From positions 1 through 64,000 of the forward strand of contig NZ_CACSKD010000020.1 in the NCBI RefSeq assembly GCF_902706285.1: 64,000 nt of DNA. Direction: 5' to 3'. The notes beneath the pieces are model-generated. The model saw only the letters and a list, made by a program, of their open reading frames with translations, was not told the DNA's origin and ran no database searches. The position numbers and the translations under genes are program-made. Below, in pieces: positions 36,114 through 45,477 of this stretch. The stretch's first letter is position 1, and each line of letters opens with the position of its first letter. The DNA comes from Rhizobium sp. 18055 (GTDB lineage: Bacteria > Pseudomonadota > Alphaproteobacteria > Rhizobiales > Rhizobiaceae).

Positions 36114-37313
36114 TCATACTTTGCGACCCCATGATGTTTGGATGAGCTGCTCGATCTCCTTATTGACGTTATCGAGCGATTCCATCGCACGGTCGTACGT
36201 TGCTCTGGTGAACTGATCGCGACTGACTTCGTAGAGCGTCTGCTTGGTAATGCCCGCGTCCGAAATTGCCGTGCTCTTCAGCATCGGGTGGTTCAGGACG
36301 TGATCGCCAAACATAGTCCGCATGAATGAAACCATCTGGTTCTGCGGTCCATCGCCAGGTTCATAGCGGGTCACGAGATAGCGCATCCAGTCATAGTTCA
36401 TGCTGCCGCCTGCATCGGCGACGACACTCAAAAGCTCCGACGTCATCAGCAGGAACTGACACATCGACATCACGTCGAGCATCTGTGGGTGCACGGTGAC
36501 GAGAACCGCGGTCGCCGCACAGAGTGCTGAAATGGTCAGAAAGCCAAGCTGAGGAGGGCAGTCCACCACGACGACGTCGTAGTCGTCCGCGACCGAAGAT
36601 ATCGCCTCGTCCATACGAGTGAAGAAAATATTCTCCCGATCGTTCGAGCCAAGAACCTTCGCGGTATCGTGCTCGAACTCCATAAGTTCGAGGTTCCCCG
36701 GGACTAGGTCAAGATTGGTGAAGTACGTTTTCTTGATCACCTCTTTCAGCGGGCGCCGCTCGCTATCATAGCGCACCGCACCGTAGAGGGTCTCGTTGTC
36801 GTTTACATCGAACTCGGGCTGAAACCCATGGAGCGCCGACATACTTGCCTGCGGGTCGAGGTCAATCGCCAACACCTTGTACCCGTGGAGTGCGAGGTAT
36901 TGAGCAAGATGTGCGGCCGTCGTGGTCTTGCCCGAACCGCCCTTGAAATTCACAGCGGTAATGACCTGAAGATTTTCACGACCGGACCGGCGCGGCGAGT
37001 AGCGGCGATCGCTCTTGCCATTCTCATCCAGATACTCGCGCAATGCTTGGATTGTTTCGCCGGAATAGGATCGGCGATTATTTTTACCGATTTCAGGCTG
37101 AGGGCCTTTGCCCTCGAGCGACAGGTGACGCAGATATCCGTCGTTGATGCCGATCAGCTCGGCCGCCTCAGTCGATGAGAAAGACCGTAAGGTCTTGCGA
37201 GCCTCTGGCGGATACAATTTCACACGATGCTCGTGCAGCGCACCGGAGAGATCTCGCGCGTGCGCCGCTATCAGTTTATGAATAGCCTTATGAAGCTGGG
37301 CGGGATTCTTCAC
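36114..37313 (-). CDS. repA: Plasmid partition ATPase RepA (ParA family)
   Basis: A protein of 399 residues. NFKGGSGKTTTAAHLA at about 122-137 is the deviant Walker A motif of ParA proteins, and VVVVDCPPQLGFLT near 237-250 is Walker B. An N-terminal helix-turn-helix region (SSTEAAELIGINDGYLRHLS) lets RepA repress its own operon. A GTG at 37313 with AGAGG nearby gives the usual N-terminus; an upstream in-frame ATG at 37352 is less likely. First gene of repABC, divergent from the trb operon. Confidence 0.95.
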   Translation of the reverse strand: MKNPAQLHKAIHKLIAAHARDLSGALHEHRVKLYPPEARKTLRSFSSTEAAELIGINDGYLRHLSLEGKGPQPEIGKNNRRSYSGETIQALREYLDENGKSDRRYSPRRSGRENLQVITAVNFKGGSGKTTTAAHLAQYLALHGYKVLAIDLDPQASMSALHGFQPEFDVNDNETLYGAVRYDSERRPLKEVIKKTYFTNLDLVPGNLELMEFEHDTAKVLGSNDRENIFFTRMDEAISSVADDYDVVVVDCPPQLGFLTISALCAATAVLVTVHPQMLDVMSMCQFLLMTSELLSVVADAGGSMNYDWMRYLVTRYEPGDGPQNQMVSFMRTMFGDHVLNHPMLKSTAISDAGITKQTLYEVSRDQFTRATYDRAMESLDNVNKEIEQLIQTSWGRKV

Positions 37314-37682
37314 GTCGTCCTCTCGTACACACGGTAAATTTCGTAAACACACCTTTTTGCCGTCTATACGACAACCTATTTGGACGCGTATTGCAAGAAT
37401 TTTAAAGTTAACAAAGTCTTAACGCCACATGCTCCATTTAAGGCAATCTGTGACTCATCGATAGATTCCAGCGGTTTACCTTCACTCAAGAGACTGAACT
37501 CCTTCAATCTTTTCTGTGACTCATTGGCTGGTCAGGCAACCACGGCAGATCGCCGTATAAACGAATCGACCGAACCCTGAAGGAATCACCCGTGGCTCGC
37601 GAGGTGCAAATTTGCACCTCGACATCATCGCTTGCACGCGGTCTGTCTCCCCCCATACTCAAACGAGGGGACGATTTCATCC
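37314..37682. other. repA-trbB divergent promoter region
   Basis: 369 bases with no gene. They should contain the leftward repABC promoter in the A/T-rich part at about 37375-37420 and the rightward trb promoter near the palindrome at 37600. In Ti plasmids this gap precedes traI; here no traI or other luxI-type gene is present. Confidence 0.7.
37600..37621. promoter_or_regulatory. tra box 1, 22-bp palindrome before trbB
   Basis: CGAGGTGCAAA and TTTGCACCTCG are exact reverse complements. The GTGCA...TGCAC core is that of the TraR-binding tra box of Ti plasmids. It lies 62 bases before the trbB ATG, in the usual activator position. Confidence 0.75.
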
Positions 37683-38648
37683 ATGCTTCAATCGCACTCC
37701 CGCCTTGTCCGGAAACTGCAGGATGCACTTGGTGAGCGTTTATGCATCGCTCTCGACGATCCAACTGTCGTCGAAATCATGCTCAACCCTGACGGCAAAC
37801 TGTTCATCGAGCGGCTCGGGCACGGCGTCGCGCCGGCCGGCGAAATGCAGGCGGCCGCCGCGGAGACGGTGATCGGTTCGGTTGCTCACTCCCTGCAGTC
37901 CGAGGCCGACGGAGAACGACCCATCATTTCCGGCGAGCTGCCGATCGGTGGTCATCGTTTCGAGGGGCTTTTGCCACCGGTCGTCAACTCACCAACCTTC
38001 ACGATCCGCCGCCGGGCATCCCAGCTTATCCCGCTCAGCAACTATGTGGAGACCAGCGTGATGACCGAGGCCCAGGCCTCGATCATTCGAAGCGCGATCG
38101 CAAATCGGCTCAACATTGTCATCGCCGGTGGCACGGGATCGGGCAAGACGACCCTCGCGAATGCTGTGATTGCGGAGATTGTCACCAACGCACCGGAAGA
38201 TCGGATGGTGATCCTCGAGGATACCTCCGAAATCCAGTGCGCAGCAGAGAATGCCGTCAGCCTCCATACGAGCGACGCTATCGACATGGCGCGGCTCCTC
38301 AAAAGCACGATGCGCTTGCGTCCCGACCGCATCATCGTCGGTGAGGTTCGCGATGGCGCAGCACTCACCTTGCTCAAGGCCTGGAATACTGGCCATCCCG
38401 GCGGCGTGACGACCATCCATTCCAACACGGCGATGTCGGCGCTCCGCCGCCTTGAGCAACTGACCGCCGAGGCGAGCCAGCAGCCGATGCAGGCGGTGAT
38501 CGGCGAAGCTGTCGATCTCGTGATCTCGATCGAACGCGCTGGCCGGGGGAGGCGGGTGCGAGAGGTCCTGCATGTCGAGGGCTTCAATGGGTCTCGCTAT
38601 CAAACCGAACATTATCCGCAAATCGATGAGGACAGCCATGCCGCGTAA
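37683..38648 (+). CDS. trbB: Conjugal transfer ATPase TrbB (VirB11 family)
   Basis: A protein of 321 residues. Walker A GGTGSGKTT lies near 156-164, the Asp box MVILEDTSEI near 186, the His-box region GHPGGVTTIHSN near 245-256 and GEVRDGAALTLL near 225. It is a hexameric cytosolic ATPase powering pilus assembly and substrate transfer of the type IV secretion channel. The start MLQSHSRLVRKLQDALG at 37683 fits the family; the longer frame begins at a TTG. First gene of trbBCDEJKLFGHI and overlaps trbC by 11 bases. Confidence 0.95.
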   Translation: MLQSHSRLVRKLQDALGERLCIALDDPTVVEIMLNPDGKLFIERLGHGVAPAGEMQAAAAETVIGSVAHSLQSEADGERPIISGELPIGGHRFEGLLPPVVNSPTFTIRRRASQLIPLSNYVETSVMTEAQASIIRSAIANRLNIVIAGGTGSGKTTLANAVIAEIVTNAPEDRMVILEDTSEIQCAAENAVSLHTSDAIDMARLLKSTMRLRPDRIIVGEVRDGAALTLLKAWNTGHPGGVTTIHSNTAMSALRRLEQLTAEASQQPMQAVIGEAVDLVISIERAGRGRRVREVLHVEGFNGSRYQTEHYPQIDEDSHAA

Positions 38649-39030
38649 CCGTTTGCTCCGCCTGGGAATTCTCGCTGCCTTTCTTGGCGTGTCATTCGCC
38701 GCACCGGCGCTTGCCAGCTCTGGAGGGAGCCTGCCTTGGGAAGGGCCACTCCAAAAGATCCAGGAATCGATTACAGGACCGGTCGCCGGCTATATCGCGC
38801 TTGCGGCCGTTGCAATCGCCGGCGGCATGCTGATCTTCGGCGGCGAGCTCAATGATTTCGCACGGAGGCTCGTCTATGTCGTTCTCGTCGCCGGCCTCCT
38901 GCTCGGCGCCACGACTGTGGTCGGCCTATTCGGCGCGACTGGAGCGTCGATTGGCATTTCGACAGTCGCCGACGGGGACCGCACGCGACCGGCGACCGAG
39001 ACGAACAGAGGGGAGGGGGTCAATGGCTGA
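38638..39030 (+). CDS. trbC: Conjugal pilin TrbC (VirB2 family)
   Basis: A protein of 130 residues with a long signal sequence ending at about PALA (residue 24) and two hydrophobic segments (about 50-70 and 78-98). It is a pilin precursor: after signal removal and, in relatives, cyclisation by the TraF peptidase, it forms the conjugative pilus. A TraF gene is present at 54081. It overlaps trbB and trbD. Confidence 0.9.
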   Translation: MPRNRLLRLGILAAFLGVSFAAPALASSGGSLPWEGPLQKIQESITGPVAGYIALAAVAIAGGMLIFGGELNDFARRLVYVVLVAGLLLGATTVVGLFGATGASIGISTVADGDRTRPATETNRGEGVNG

Positions 39031-39322
39031 TGCCGGCTCTGCTCTTCATCAAAACCGTATCCATCGGGCTTTGTCGCGACCGAACCTTCTGATGGGGGCG
39101 GATCGGGAACTGGTTCTCCTCGCCGGGCTGGCATCCATCATCCTCATCTTCGTCGTGCTGACCGTCTATTCCGCCTTGTTCGGGATCGCAATCTGGACCG
39201 TGGTCGTGGGAGCGCTGCGCATGATGGCGAAGTCCGATCCGTTGATGCGGCAGGTCTATGTACGCCACATGCGCTACCGCGCGTACTACCTGCCGACATC
39301 CTCCCCTTGGCGCAGTTTCTGA
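39023..39322 (+). CDS. trbD: Conjugal transfer protein TrbD (VirB3 family)
   Basis: A small inner-membrane protein of 99 residues with one or two hydrophobic helices at about 30-66 (LVLLAGLASIILIFVVLTVY). VirB3 homologues anchor the VirB4 ATPase to the membrane. It overlaps trbC by eight bases and ends 10 bases before trbE. Confidence 0.9.
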   Translation: MADAGSALHQNRIHRALSRPNLLMGADRELVLLAGLASIILIFVVLTVYSALFGIAIWTVVVGALRMMAKSDPLMRQVYVRHMRYRAYYLPTSSPWRSF

Positions 39323-39332
39323 GGATCAAAAG

Positions 39333-41768
39333 ATGGTGGCACTGCGCGCATATCGATCAACCGGACCGTCCTTCGCCGATCTCGTCCCTTATGCCGGTCT
39401 GGTCGATAACGGCATCCTACTCCTCAAGGATGGGAGCCTGATGGCCGGTTGGTATTTCGCTGGCCCGGATTCGGAAAGCGCGACCGATGCCGAGCGCAAC
39501 GAACTCTCCCGGCAGATCAACGCCGTTCTTTCGCGGCTCGGATCCGGCTGGATTATACAGGTGGAGGCCGTTCGTGTTCCGACGACCGAATATCCTTCAG
39601 CTGACCGGAGTCACTTCCCTGACATCGTCACCGCGATGATCGATGATGAACGCCGCAGACATTTTGGCCGGGAGCATGGCCATTTCGAGAGCCGGCAAGC
39701 TTTGATCCTGACGTACCGGCCGCCGGAGCGCCGCCGGAGCGGTCTCACCCGATACATCTATGCCGATCCCGAAAGCCGAACGGCCACCTACGCCGAAACA
39801 GTCCTCGAAACCTTCCGCCGCTCGATCCGGGAGATTGAGCAATATCTCGGCAATATCATTTCCATCCAGCGCATGCAGACGCGCGATGTCAGGGAACGGG
39901 GTGGGGAGCGCATCGCGCGCTACGACGAACTCTTACAGTTCATCCGCTTCGCGATCACAGGCGAGAACCATCCGGTCCGCCTTCCGGAAATTCCCATGTA
40001 TCTCGACTGGCTGGCGACGGCTGAATTGGAACATGGCCTGACGCCACGCGTCGAAAGCCGCTTTTTAGGTGTGATCGCCATCGACGGCCTGCCGGCCCAA
40101 AGCTGGCCGGGTATTCTTAACAGCCTCAACCTTATGCCGCTCACTTACCGATGGTCCTCGAGGTTCATCTTCCTCGATGCCGAAGAGGCCAAGCAGCGTC
40201 TTGAGCGGACCCGCAAGAAATGGCAGCAGAAGGTTCGGCCCTTCTTTGACCAGCTTTTCCAAACGCAATCCCGATCCGTTGATCAAGACGCCATGTCGAT
40301 GGTGGCGGAAACCGAGGATGCGATCGCCGAAGCATCATCCCAATTGGTCGCATACGGCTACTACACACCTGTCATCGTTCTGTTCGATGAAAGCCGCGAG
40401 ATGCTTCAGAACAAGGCTGAGGCTGTCCGTCGCTTGATCCAGTCCGAAGGGTTCGGCGCCCGGATCGAGACCCTCAACGCCACCGACGCTTTTCTCGGCA
40501 GCCTGCCAGGAAATTGGTACTGCAATATTCGGGAGCCGTTGATCAACACGCGGAACCTGGCTGATCTCGTGCCGCTCAATTCGGTCTGGTCGGGCAGCCC
40601 GAACGCCACTTGCCCATTCTATCCATCGGACGCACCGCCTCTCATGCAGGTGGCTTCCGGCTCGACACCGTTCCGGCTGAACCTGCACGTCGACGATGTT
40701 GGCCACACCTTGATTTTTGGCCCGACTGGGTCGGGGAAGTCAACCTTGTTGGCGTTGATCGCTGCTCAGTTCTCGCGCTACGCGGACGCCCAAATCTTCG
40801 CCTTCGACAAGGGCAATTCCATGTTGCCGTTGACGCTGGCCGCTGGCGGCGATCATTACGAGATTGGTGGTGAGGCGGGGGAGGGGGCTAATCTCGCCTT
40901 CTGCCCGTTGTCGGAACTCTCGACCGACGGCGATCGTGCCTGGGCATCCGAGTGGATTGAAACGCTCGTCGCCCTCCAGGGCGTGACGATTACGCCGGAT
41001 TATCGCAACGCGATATCCAGACAGATCGGTTTGATGGCTTCAGCACCCGGTCGTTCGCTGTCCGACTTCGTCAGCGGTGTCCAGATGCGCGAGATCAAGG
41101 ATGCTCTGCATCACTATACCGTCGATGGACCGATGGGTCAGCTTCTCGATGCGGAGGCCGATGGCCTTTCACTTGGCCGTTTCCAGTGCTTCGAGATCGA
41201 GCAGTTGATGAACATGGGCGAGCGCAACCTCGTACCCGTCCTGACATACCTGTTTCGGCGCATCGAGAAACGTCTTGATGGACGGCCAAGCCTAATCATT
41301 CTGGACGAAGCCTGGCTCATGCTCGGCCACTCAGTCTTTCGAGACAAGATCAGGGAGTGGTTGAAGGTGCTGCGCAAGGCAAATTGCGCCGTCATCCTCG
41401 CCACCCAGTCGATCTCGGATGCGGAACGCTCGGGCATCATCGATGTCTTGAAAGAATCCTGCCCGACGAAGATCTGCCTGCCGAATGGTGCTGCCCGCGA
41501 GACCGGCACCCGCGAATTCTATGAGCGGATCGGTTTCAACGAGCGGCAGATCGAGATCGTCGCAAATGCCATCCCGAAGCGGGAATACTACGTGACCTCT
41601 CCGGACGGGCGGCGGCTTTTTGACATGTCGCTCGGCCCGGTCACGCTGTCGTTCGTCGGTGCGTCCGGGAAATCTGACCTTGCCCGGATCAGGGCACTTC
41701 TGTCCGCACACGGCAAGGAATGGCCGCAGCAGTGGCTCATCGAAAGGGGGAACAATCATGATGCGTAA
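39333..41768 (+). CDS. trbE: Conjugal transfer ATPase TrbE (VirB4 family)
   Basis: A protein of 811 residues. Walker A GPTGSGKST lies near 463-471, and Walker B LIILDEAWLML is near 651-661, followed by ATQSISDA. It is the large ATPase of the mating channel, interacting with TrbD. The ATG at 39333 with GAGGATCAA upstream is preferred to the longer frame from 39258, which overlaps trbD. It overlaps trbJ by 11 bases. Confidence 0.95.
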   Translation: MVALRAYRSTGPSFADLVPYAGLVDNGILLLKDGSLMAGWYFAGPDSESATDAERNELSRQINAVLSRLGSGWIIQVEAVRVPTTEYPSADRSHFPDIVTAMIDDERRRHFGREHGHFESRQALILTYRPPERRRSGLTRYIYADPESRTATYAETVLETFRRSIREIEQYLGNIISIQRMQTRDVRERGGERIARYDELLQFIRFAITGENHPVRLPEIPMYLDWLATAELEHGLTPRVESRFLGVIAIDGLPAQSWPGILNSLNLMPLTYRWSSRFIFLDAEEAKQRLERTRKKWQQKVRPFFDQLFQTQSRSVDQDAMSMVAETEDAIAEASSQLVAYGYYTPVIVLFDESREMLQNKAEAVRRLIQSEGFGARIETLNATDAFLGSLPGNWYCNIREPLINTRNLADLVPLNSVWSGSPNATCPFYPSDAPPLMQVASGSTPFRLNLHVDDVGHTLIFGPTGSGKSTLLALIAAQFSRYADAQIFAFDKGNSMLPLTLAAGGDHYEIGGEAGEGANLAFCPLSELSTDGDRAWASEWIETLVALQGVTITPDYRNAISRQIGLMASAPGRSLSDFVSGVQMREIKDALHHYTVDGPMGQLLDAEADGLSLGRFQCFEIEQLMNMGERNLVPVLTYLFRRIEKRLDGRPSLIILDEAWLMLGHSVFRDKIREWLKVLRKANCAVILATQSISDAERSGIIDVLKESCPTKICLPNGAARETGTREFYERIGFNERQIEIVANAIPKREYYVTSPDGRRLFDMSLGPVTLSFVGASGKSDLARIRALLSAHGKEWPQQWLIERGNNHDA

Positions 41769-42570
41769 CGGCAATCGGTTTCAACGGTTCGGAAGGGCAG
41801 GCGTGTCAGTCGCCGTCGTTGTTTGCTTATTCACGACGCCAACACTTTCCTTTGCCGGCGCGGCAACAGGCGGTGCCACCGAATGGACGCAACTTCTCAA
41901 CAATGGCGAGCTCATCAATCTTGTTGGCCAGTCCGGCACACAGATCCAGAATCAGATCACTCAGATCACGCAGCTTGCCGAGCAAATCCAGAACCAGCTC
42001 AACATTTACAAGAACATGCTGCAGAACACGGCGCAGTTGCCGAGCCATATCTGGGGTCAGGTCGAAGGCGATCTCAATCAGTTGCGGAACGTCGTCAATC
42101 AAGGCCAGGGCATCGCCTTTTCGATGGGCAACGCTGACGATCTCCTAAAGCAGCGCTTCCAGAGCTACGCCGATCTTAAGACCAGCCTACCGAATGCCGA
42201 CACATTCTCGTCGACTTACCAGACCTGGTCGAACACGAACCGGGACACGATCGCTAGTTCACTCAAGGCTGCGAGCCTCACAGCCGATCAATTCGACAGC
42301 GAAGAAACCACGATGAGCCATTTGCGCTCGATGTCTGAGTCAGCGGACGGTCAGATGAAAGCGCTTCAGGTCGGACATGAAATCGCCGCCCAGCAAGTTG
42401 CCCAGATGCAGAAGCTTCGCGGCATCGTCTCCCAGCAGACCACCCTCATGGGGACATGGCTACAAAGCCAACAGACCGACAAGGACCTCGCTCAGGCGCG
42501 CCGCGAGAAATTCTTCAATTCCGATGTCCAGTCCGTTCCCGATGGCCAGAAAATGGAGCCTCGGTGGTGA
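41758..42570 (+). CDS. trbJ: Conjugal transfer protein TrbJ (VirB5 family)
   Basis: A protein of 270 residues with a signal peptide (about 1-33, ending TPTLSFAGA) and a Gln-rich coiled coil, IQNQITQITQLAEQIQNQL. VirB5-like proteins are minor pilus components exported to the periplasm. The ATG at 41758 follows AAAGGGGG. The C-terminal tail, KFFNS then GQKMEPRW, closely resembles the tail of the next gene product, TrbK. Confidence 0.9.
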   Translation: MMRNGNRFQRFGRAGVSVAVVVCLFTTPTLSFAGAATGGATEWTQLLNNGELINLVGQSGTQIQNQITQITQLAEQIQNQLNIYKNMLQNTAQLPSHIWGQVEGDLNQLRNVVNQGQGIAFSMGNADDLLKQRFQSYADLKTSLPNADTFSSTYQTWSNTNRDTIASSLKAASLTADQFDSEETTMSHLRSMSESADGQMKALQVGHEIAAQQVAQMQKLRGIVSQQTTLMGTWLQSQQTDKDLAQARREKFFNSDVQSVPDGQKMEPRW

Positions 42571-42770
42571 CCCGCTCAATAACCATCATTTCTCTTCTGG
42601 CAGTGTCTGCCGCCCTGGCGGCGATCGCGACGGTCATACTTGCCAGACATCAGGTCCCATCCGCTCCTCAAATGAGCACGGAGCAGCGCGACACGCATGA
42701 AAAATTCTTTGGGACGGCAAAGGAGCCGGCTCCGATCCCGAAGGGCCAGGAGATGCGACCAAGATGGTAA
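42567..42770 (+). CDS. trbK: Entry-exclusion protein TrbK (TrbK-alt type)
   Basis: A protein of 67 residues from a GTG that overlaps the trbJ stop. One N-terminal hydrophobic helix (about 5-27) anchors it in the inner membrane. There is no lipobox Cys, unlike the TrbK lipoproteins of IncP plasmids. It ends KGQEMRPRW. By position and size it is the entry-exclusion protein that blocks redundant mating. It overlaps trbL by seven bases. Confidence 0.75.
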   Translation: MTRSITIISLLAVSAALAAIATVILARHQVPSAPQMSTEQRDTHEKFFGTAKEPAPIPKGQEMRPRW

Positions 42771-43942
42771 GAGATCGTGCGATTAGAATTTCGCTGACCG
42801 CAGGTGCAATCTGCCTGTTGCTGGCAGCGCCAGCCTTCGCCCAGCAGGGGCAGGTCCTTACCGAGTTGGAAAACCAGGTCTCCACCGCTGCCAAAGGGTG
42901 GGAATCAACGGTTATGGATGCAGCGAAATCGCTGTTCTGGATCCTGGCTGGGATCGAAGTCGGCATTGCTGCGGTCTGGTTGGCGATCCAGGCCTCCTCT
43001 CTCGACAGCTGGTTTGCCGAACTGGTTCGGCGGATCATGTTCATCGGCTTTTTTGCCTTCGTGCTGACACAAGGTCCGACTTTCGCAAAGGCCGTCGTCG
43101 ACAGCCTGTTCCAGATCGGCGCCGGCGGCGGCTCCGCTTCCCCCGCTGAAGTATTTGACGCCGGCATTCGCGTTGCATCGCAAATGTCGCAGCAGGCCAA
43201 GTTCGGGGTCTTTGAAGACAATGCGCTGGCGATTGCCGCGGTCATGTCGATGTGCGTCGTCGTCATTTGCTTTTCGCTGGTGGCTGCAATCTTCGTGTCC
43301 GTCATGGTCGAGATGTATGTAGGCCTTCTGGCTGGCATGATCATGCTGGGGCTCGGAGGCTCGTCGTTCACCAAGGACTTTGCGATCCGCTACCTGATTT
43401 ACGCCTTCGGCGTCGGCATGAAGCTTATGGCGTTGGTGATGATCGCCAAGATCGGGTCACAAGTCTTGCTTGGCCTCGCCAACGCACCGACAGCCGACTC
43501 TGATCAATTCATCACGACGCTCGCGATCGCTGGTATTTCCGTCGTTGTCTTTATCGTTGCCATGTACGTCCCGAACATCATTCAAGGTGTCGTTCAAGGC
43601 GCCTCGGTTTCTGGTGGTATGGAAAGCATCCGTCACAGTGGACAGGCCGCATCCTTCGCCGCCGGTGGGGCGTTTCTGGCTGCAGGCGCAGTTGGCGCCG
43701 GCTTTGCGGCGGCACAATCGGCCAGGGCAGGGGGCTCTTCGGTTGGGGGGGCGGCACTTCGCGGCATGGGCGCCAGCTTTGGTTCTGGCGCAGCCGCCGC
43801 AGGATCAGCGGCCAAGGAGAAGGCGATCGGCTCTCCAGGGGCCTATGCCGGCTCCATTCTTGGGCTTGCGAACGCGAAGCTCGATCAGGCTCGTGGAAAG
43901 ACGTCCTCATCTCTCACGCGACCAGAGCGCCCGGACAAATAA
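42764..43942 (+). CDS. trbL: Conjugal transfer protein TrbL (VirB6 family)
   Basis: A protein of 392 residues with a signal-like N-terminus (cleavage around AFAQQ) and at least five membrane helices at about 55-80, 90-110, 160-215 and 240-290. A Gly/Ala/Ser-rich C-terminal third follows. VirB6 homologues form part of the inner-membrane channel. It follows trbK with a seven-base overlap. Confidence 0.92.
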   Translation: MVRDRAIRISLTAGAICLLLAAPAFAQQGQVLTELENQVSTAAKGWESTVMDAAKSLFWILAGIEVGIAAVWLAIQASSLDSWFAELVRRIMFIGFFAFVLTQGPTFAKAVVDSLFQIGAGGGSASPAEVFDAGIRVASQMSQQAKFGVFEDNALAIAAVMSMCVVVICFSLVAAIFVSVMVEMYVGLLAGMIMLGLGGSSFTKDFAIRYLIYAFGVGMKLMALVMIAKIGSQVLLGLANAPTADSDQFITTLAIAGISVVVFIVAMYVPNIIQGVVQGASVSGGMESIRHSGQAASFAAGGAFLAAGAVGAGFAAAQSARAGGSSVGGAALRGMGASFGSGAAAAGSAAKEKAIGSPGAYAGSILGLANAKLDQARGKTSSSLTRPERPDK

Positions 43943-43966
43943 CTTCTCAAAGACAGGAAGATCAAA

Positions 43967-44629
43967 ATGGCAGCGCCACGCGCACCGGACAACCCATATC
44001 TTGCCGCGCGGCAGGAGTGGTCGGAACGATACGGCTCCTATGTAAAGGCCGCCTCAGCCTGGCGCACTGTCGGCATACTGAGCCTTGGCATGGCCGTGAT
44101 CGCTTTCAGCTATGCCCTCTATCTCAGCACGCAGGTCAAGCTCGTTCCCTATATCGTCGAGGTCGACAAACTCGGCAACACGGTCTCCGGCGGCTTCCCG
44201 CAGCAGATCGAGTACGCCGATACACGTGTGGTTCGCGCCACGCTTGGTAATTTCATCTCGAGCTTCCGGTCGATAACGCCCGATGCCGTGGTGCAGAAGC
44301 AGTATATTGACCGGACGTACGCTCTGCTTCGAACGTCTGATCCGTCAACCCAGAAAATCAACGCCTGGTTTCGAGGCAATTCTCCGTTTGAAAAAGCGGT
44401 CAACGCGACCGTGGCGATCGAGGTCAACAACATCGTTGCACTGTCCAATCAGACCTATCAGATCGACTGGACTGAATATGAACGCGACCGGAAGGGCAAG
44501 GAAACGGCAACACGTCGCTTCCGGGGCATCGCGACCATCGCAATCACCTCACCACAAGATGAAGCAACAATCCGGCTCAATCCGATCGGCCTTTATGTCA
44601 CCGATTTCGATTGGACCGCGCAACTTTAG
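43967..44629 (+). CDS. trbF: Conjugal transfer protein TrbF (VirB8 family)
   Basis: A protein of 220 residues. One membrane helix at about 36-54 is followed by a periplasmic domain with the VirB8 pattern (VPYIVEVDKLG near 62 and YQIDWTEYERDRKG near 165). It is a bitopic inner-membrane scaffold linking the inner complex to TrbG and TrbI. Spacing to trbL is 24 bases. Confidence 0.92.
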   Translation: MAAPRAPDNPYLAARQEWSERYGSYVKAASAWRTVGILSLGMAVIAFSYALYLSTQVKLVPYIVEVDKLGNTVSGGFPQQIEYADTRVVRATLGNFISSFRSITPDAVVQKQYIDRTYALLRTSDPSTQKINAWFRGNSPFEKAVNATVAIEVNNIVALSNQTYQIDWTEYERDRKGKETATRRFRGIATIAITSPQDEATIRLNPIGLYVTDFDWTAQL

Positions 44630-44643
44630 GGCAGGAGACTGCA

Positions 44644-45474
44644 ATGGGGACAATGGATAAGAAAACAGCCACCAGCTGCCTGCTGGCGGTCGTTGCGGTC
44701 ATTTTAGCAGCCGCGCCCGCCGCATCGCAAAGCCTCAACAAGAACGAGATCAAGGGAACGAACCTTTCGGGGCAATGGCGCGGTCAGGCTGGCCTTGTGA
44801 CGCGCGGCCCGGATGGCAAGGTTATCTTCCTGTTCGGCGAGACGCAGCCATCCGTGGTCTGCTCCCCCCTTCAGGTTTGCGATATCGAACTCCAGGGCGG
44901 CGAAATCGTCCGTGACGTTCTGGTCGGCGATACCGTTCGCTGGAAGGTCGAACCAGCAACCTCGGGCGCCGCAGGTGGACAGGCGATCCATCTGATCGTC
45001 AAACCGTCTGAGCCGGGTCTCGTCACCTCGATGGTCGTCACGACATCGAGGCGGACCTATCATATCCAGCTCAAGTCCCATCCGAGCCAGTACATGGCGC
45101 GCGTCGGGTTCGAATATCCGGAAGACGCGGCAACCAAGCTCTCTGACATCAATGCCCGCATCCAGGCGATGAGCGGACCCGGTGGTGGCGTACCACCCGA
45201 GCAGCTAGCATTTTCCTATTCGATGAGTGGGAGCGCACCTTGGCAGCCGAAACGGGTCTATTCCGACGGACAGAAGACCTACATACAGTTCCCACGGGCG
45301 ATCTCTGGCCAAGATGCGCCGGTCCTCTTCGTCGTCTCCGGTGGTCAGAACCGGATCGTCAACTACCGGATGAAGAACGACATGATGATTGTCGATTACA
45401 ATATCGACAAGGCGGTTCTGATTTCCGGGGTCGGCTGGCATCAGCAGAAGATCACAATCAGGCGGGGAGGCTGA
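44644..45474 (+). CDS. trbG: Conjugal transfer protein TrbG (VirB9 family)
   Basis: A protein of 276 residues with a signal peptide (about 1-27, ending PAASQS). Its beta-rich domain shows VirB9 features, such as FLFGETQPSVVC with a Cys pair, and YSMSGSAPWQPKRVYSDGQKTYIQFP near the C-terminus. It is a component of the outer-membrane core complex with TrbH and TrbI. The ATG at 44644 follows AGGAG. Confidence 0.92.
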   Translation: MGTMDKKTATSCLLAVVAVILAAAPAASQSLNKNEIKGTNLSGQWRGQAGLVTRGPDGKVIFLFGETQPSVVCSPLQVCDIELQGGEIVRDVLVGDTVRWKVEPATSGAAGGQAIHLIVKPSEPGLVTSMVVTTSRRTYHIQLKSHPSQYMARVGFEYPEDAATKLSDINARIQAMSGPGGGVPPEQLAFSYSMSGSAPWQPKRVYSDGQKTYIQFPRAISGQDAPVLFVVSGGQNRIVNYRMKNDMMIVDYNIDKAVLISGVGWHQQKITIRRGG

Positions 45475-45477
45475 CCA

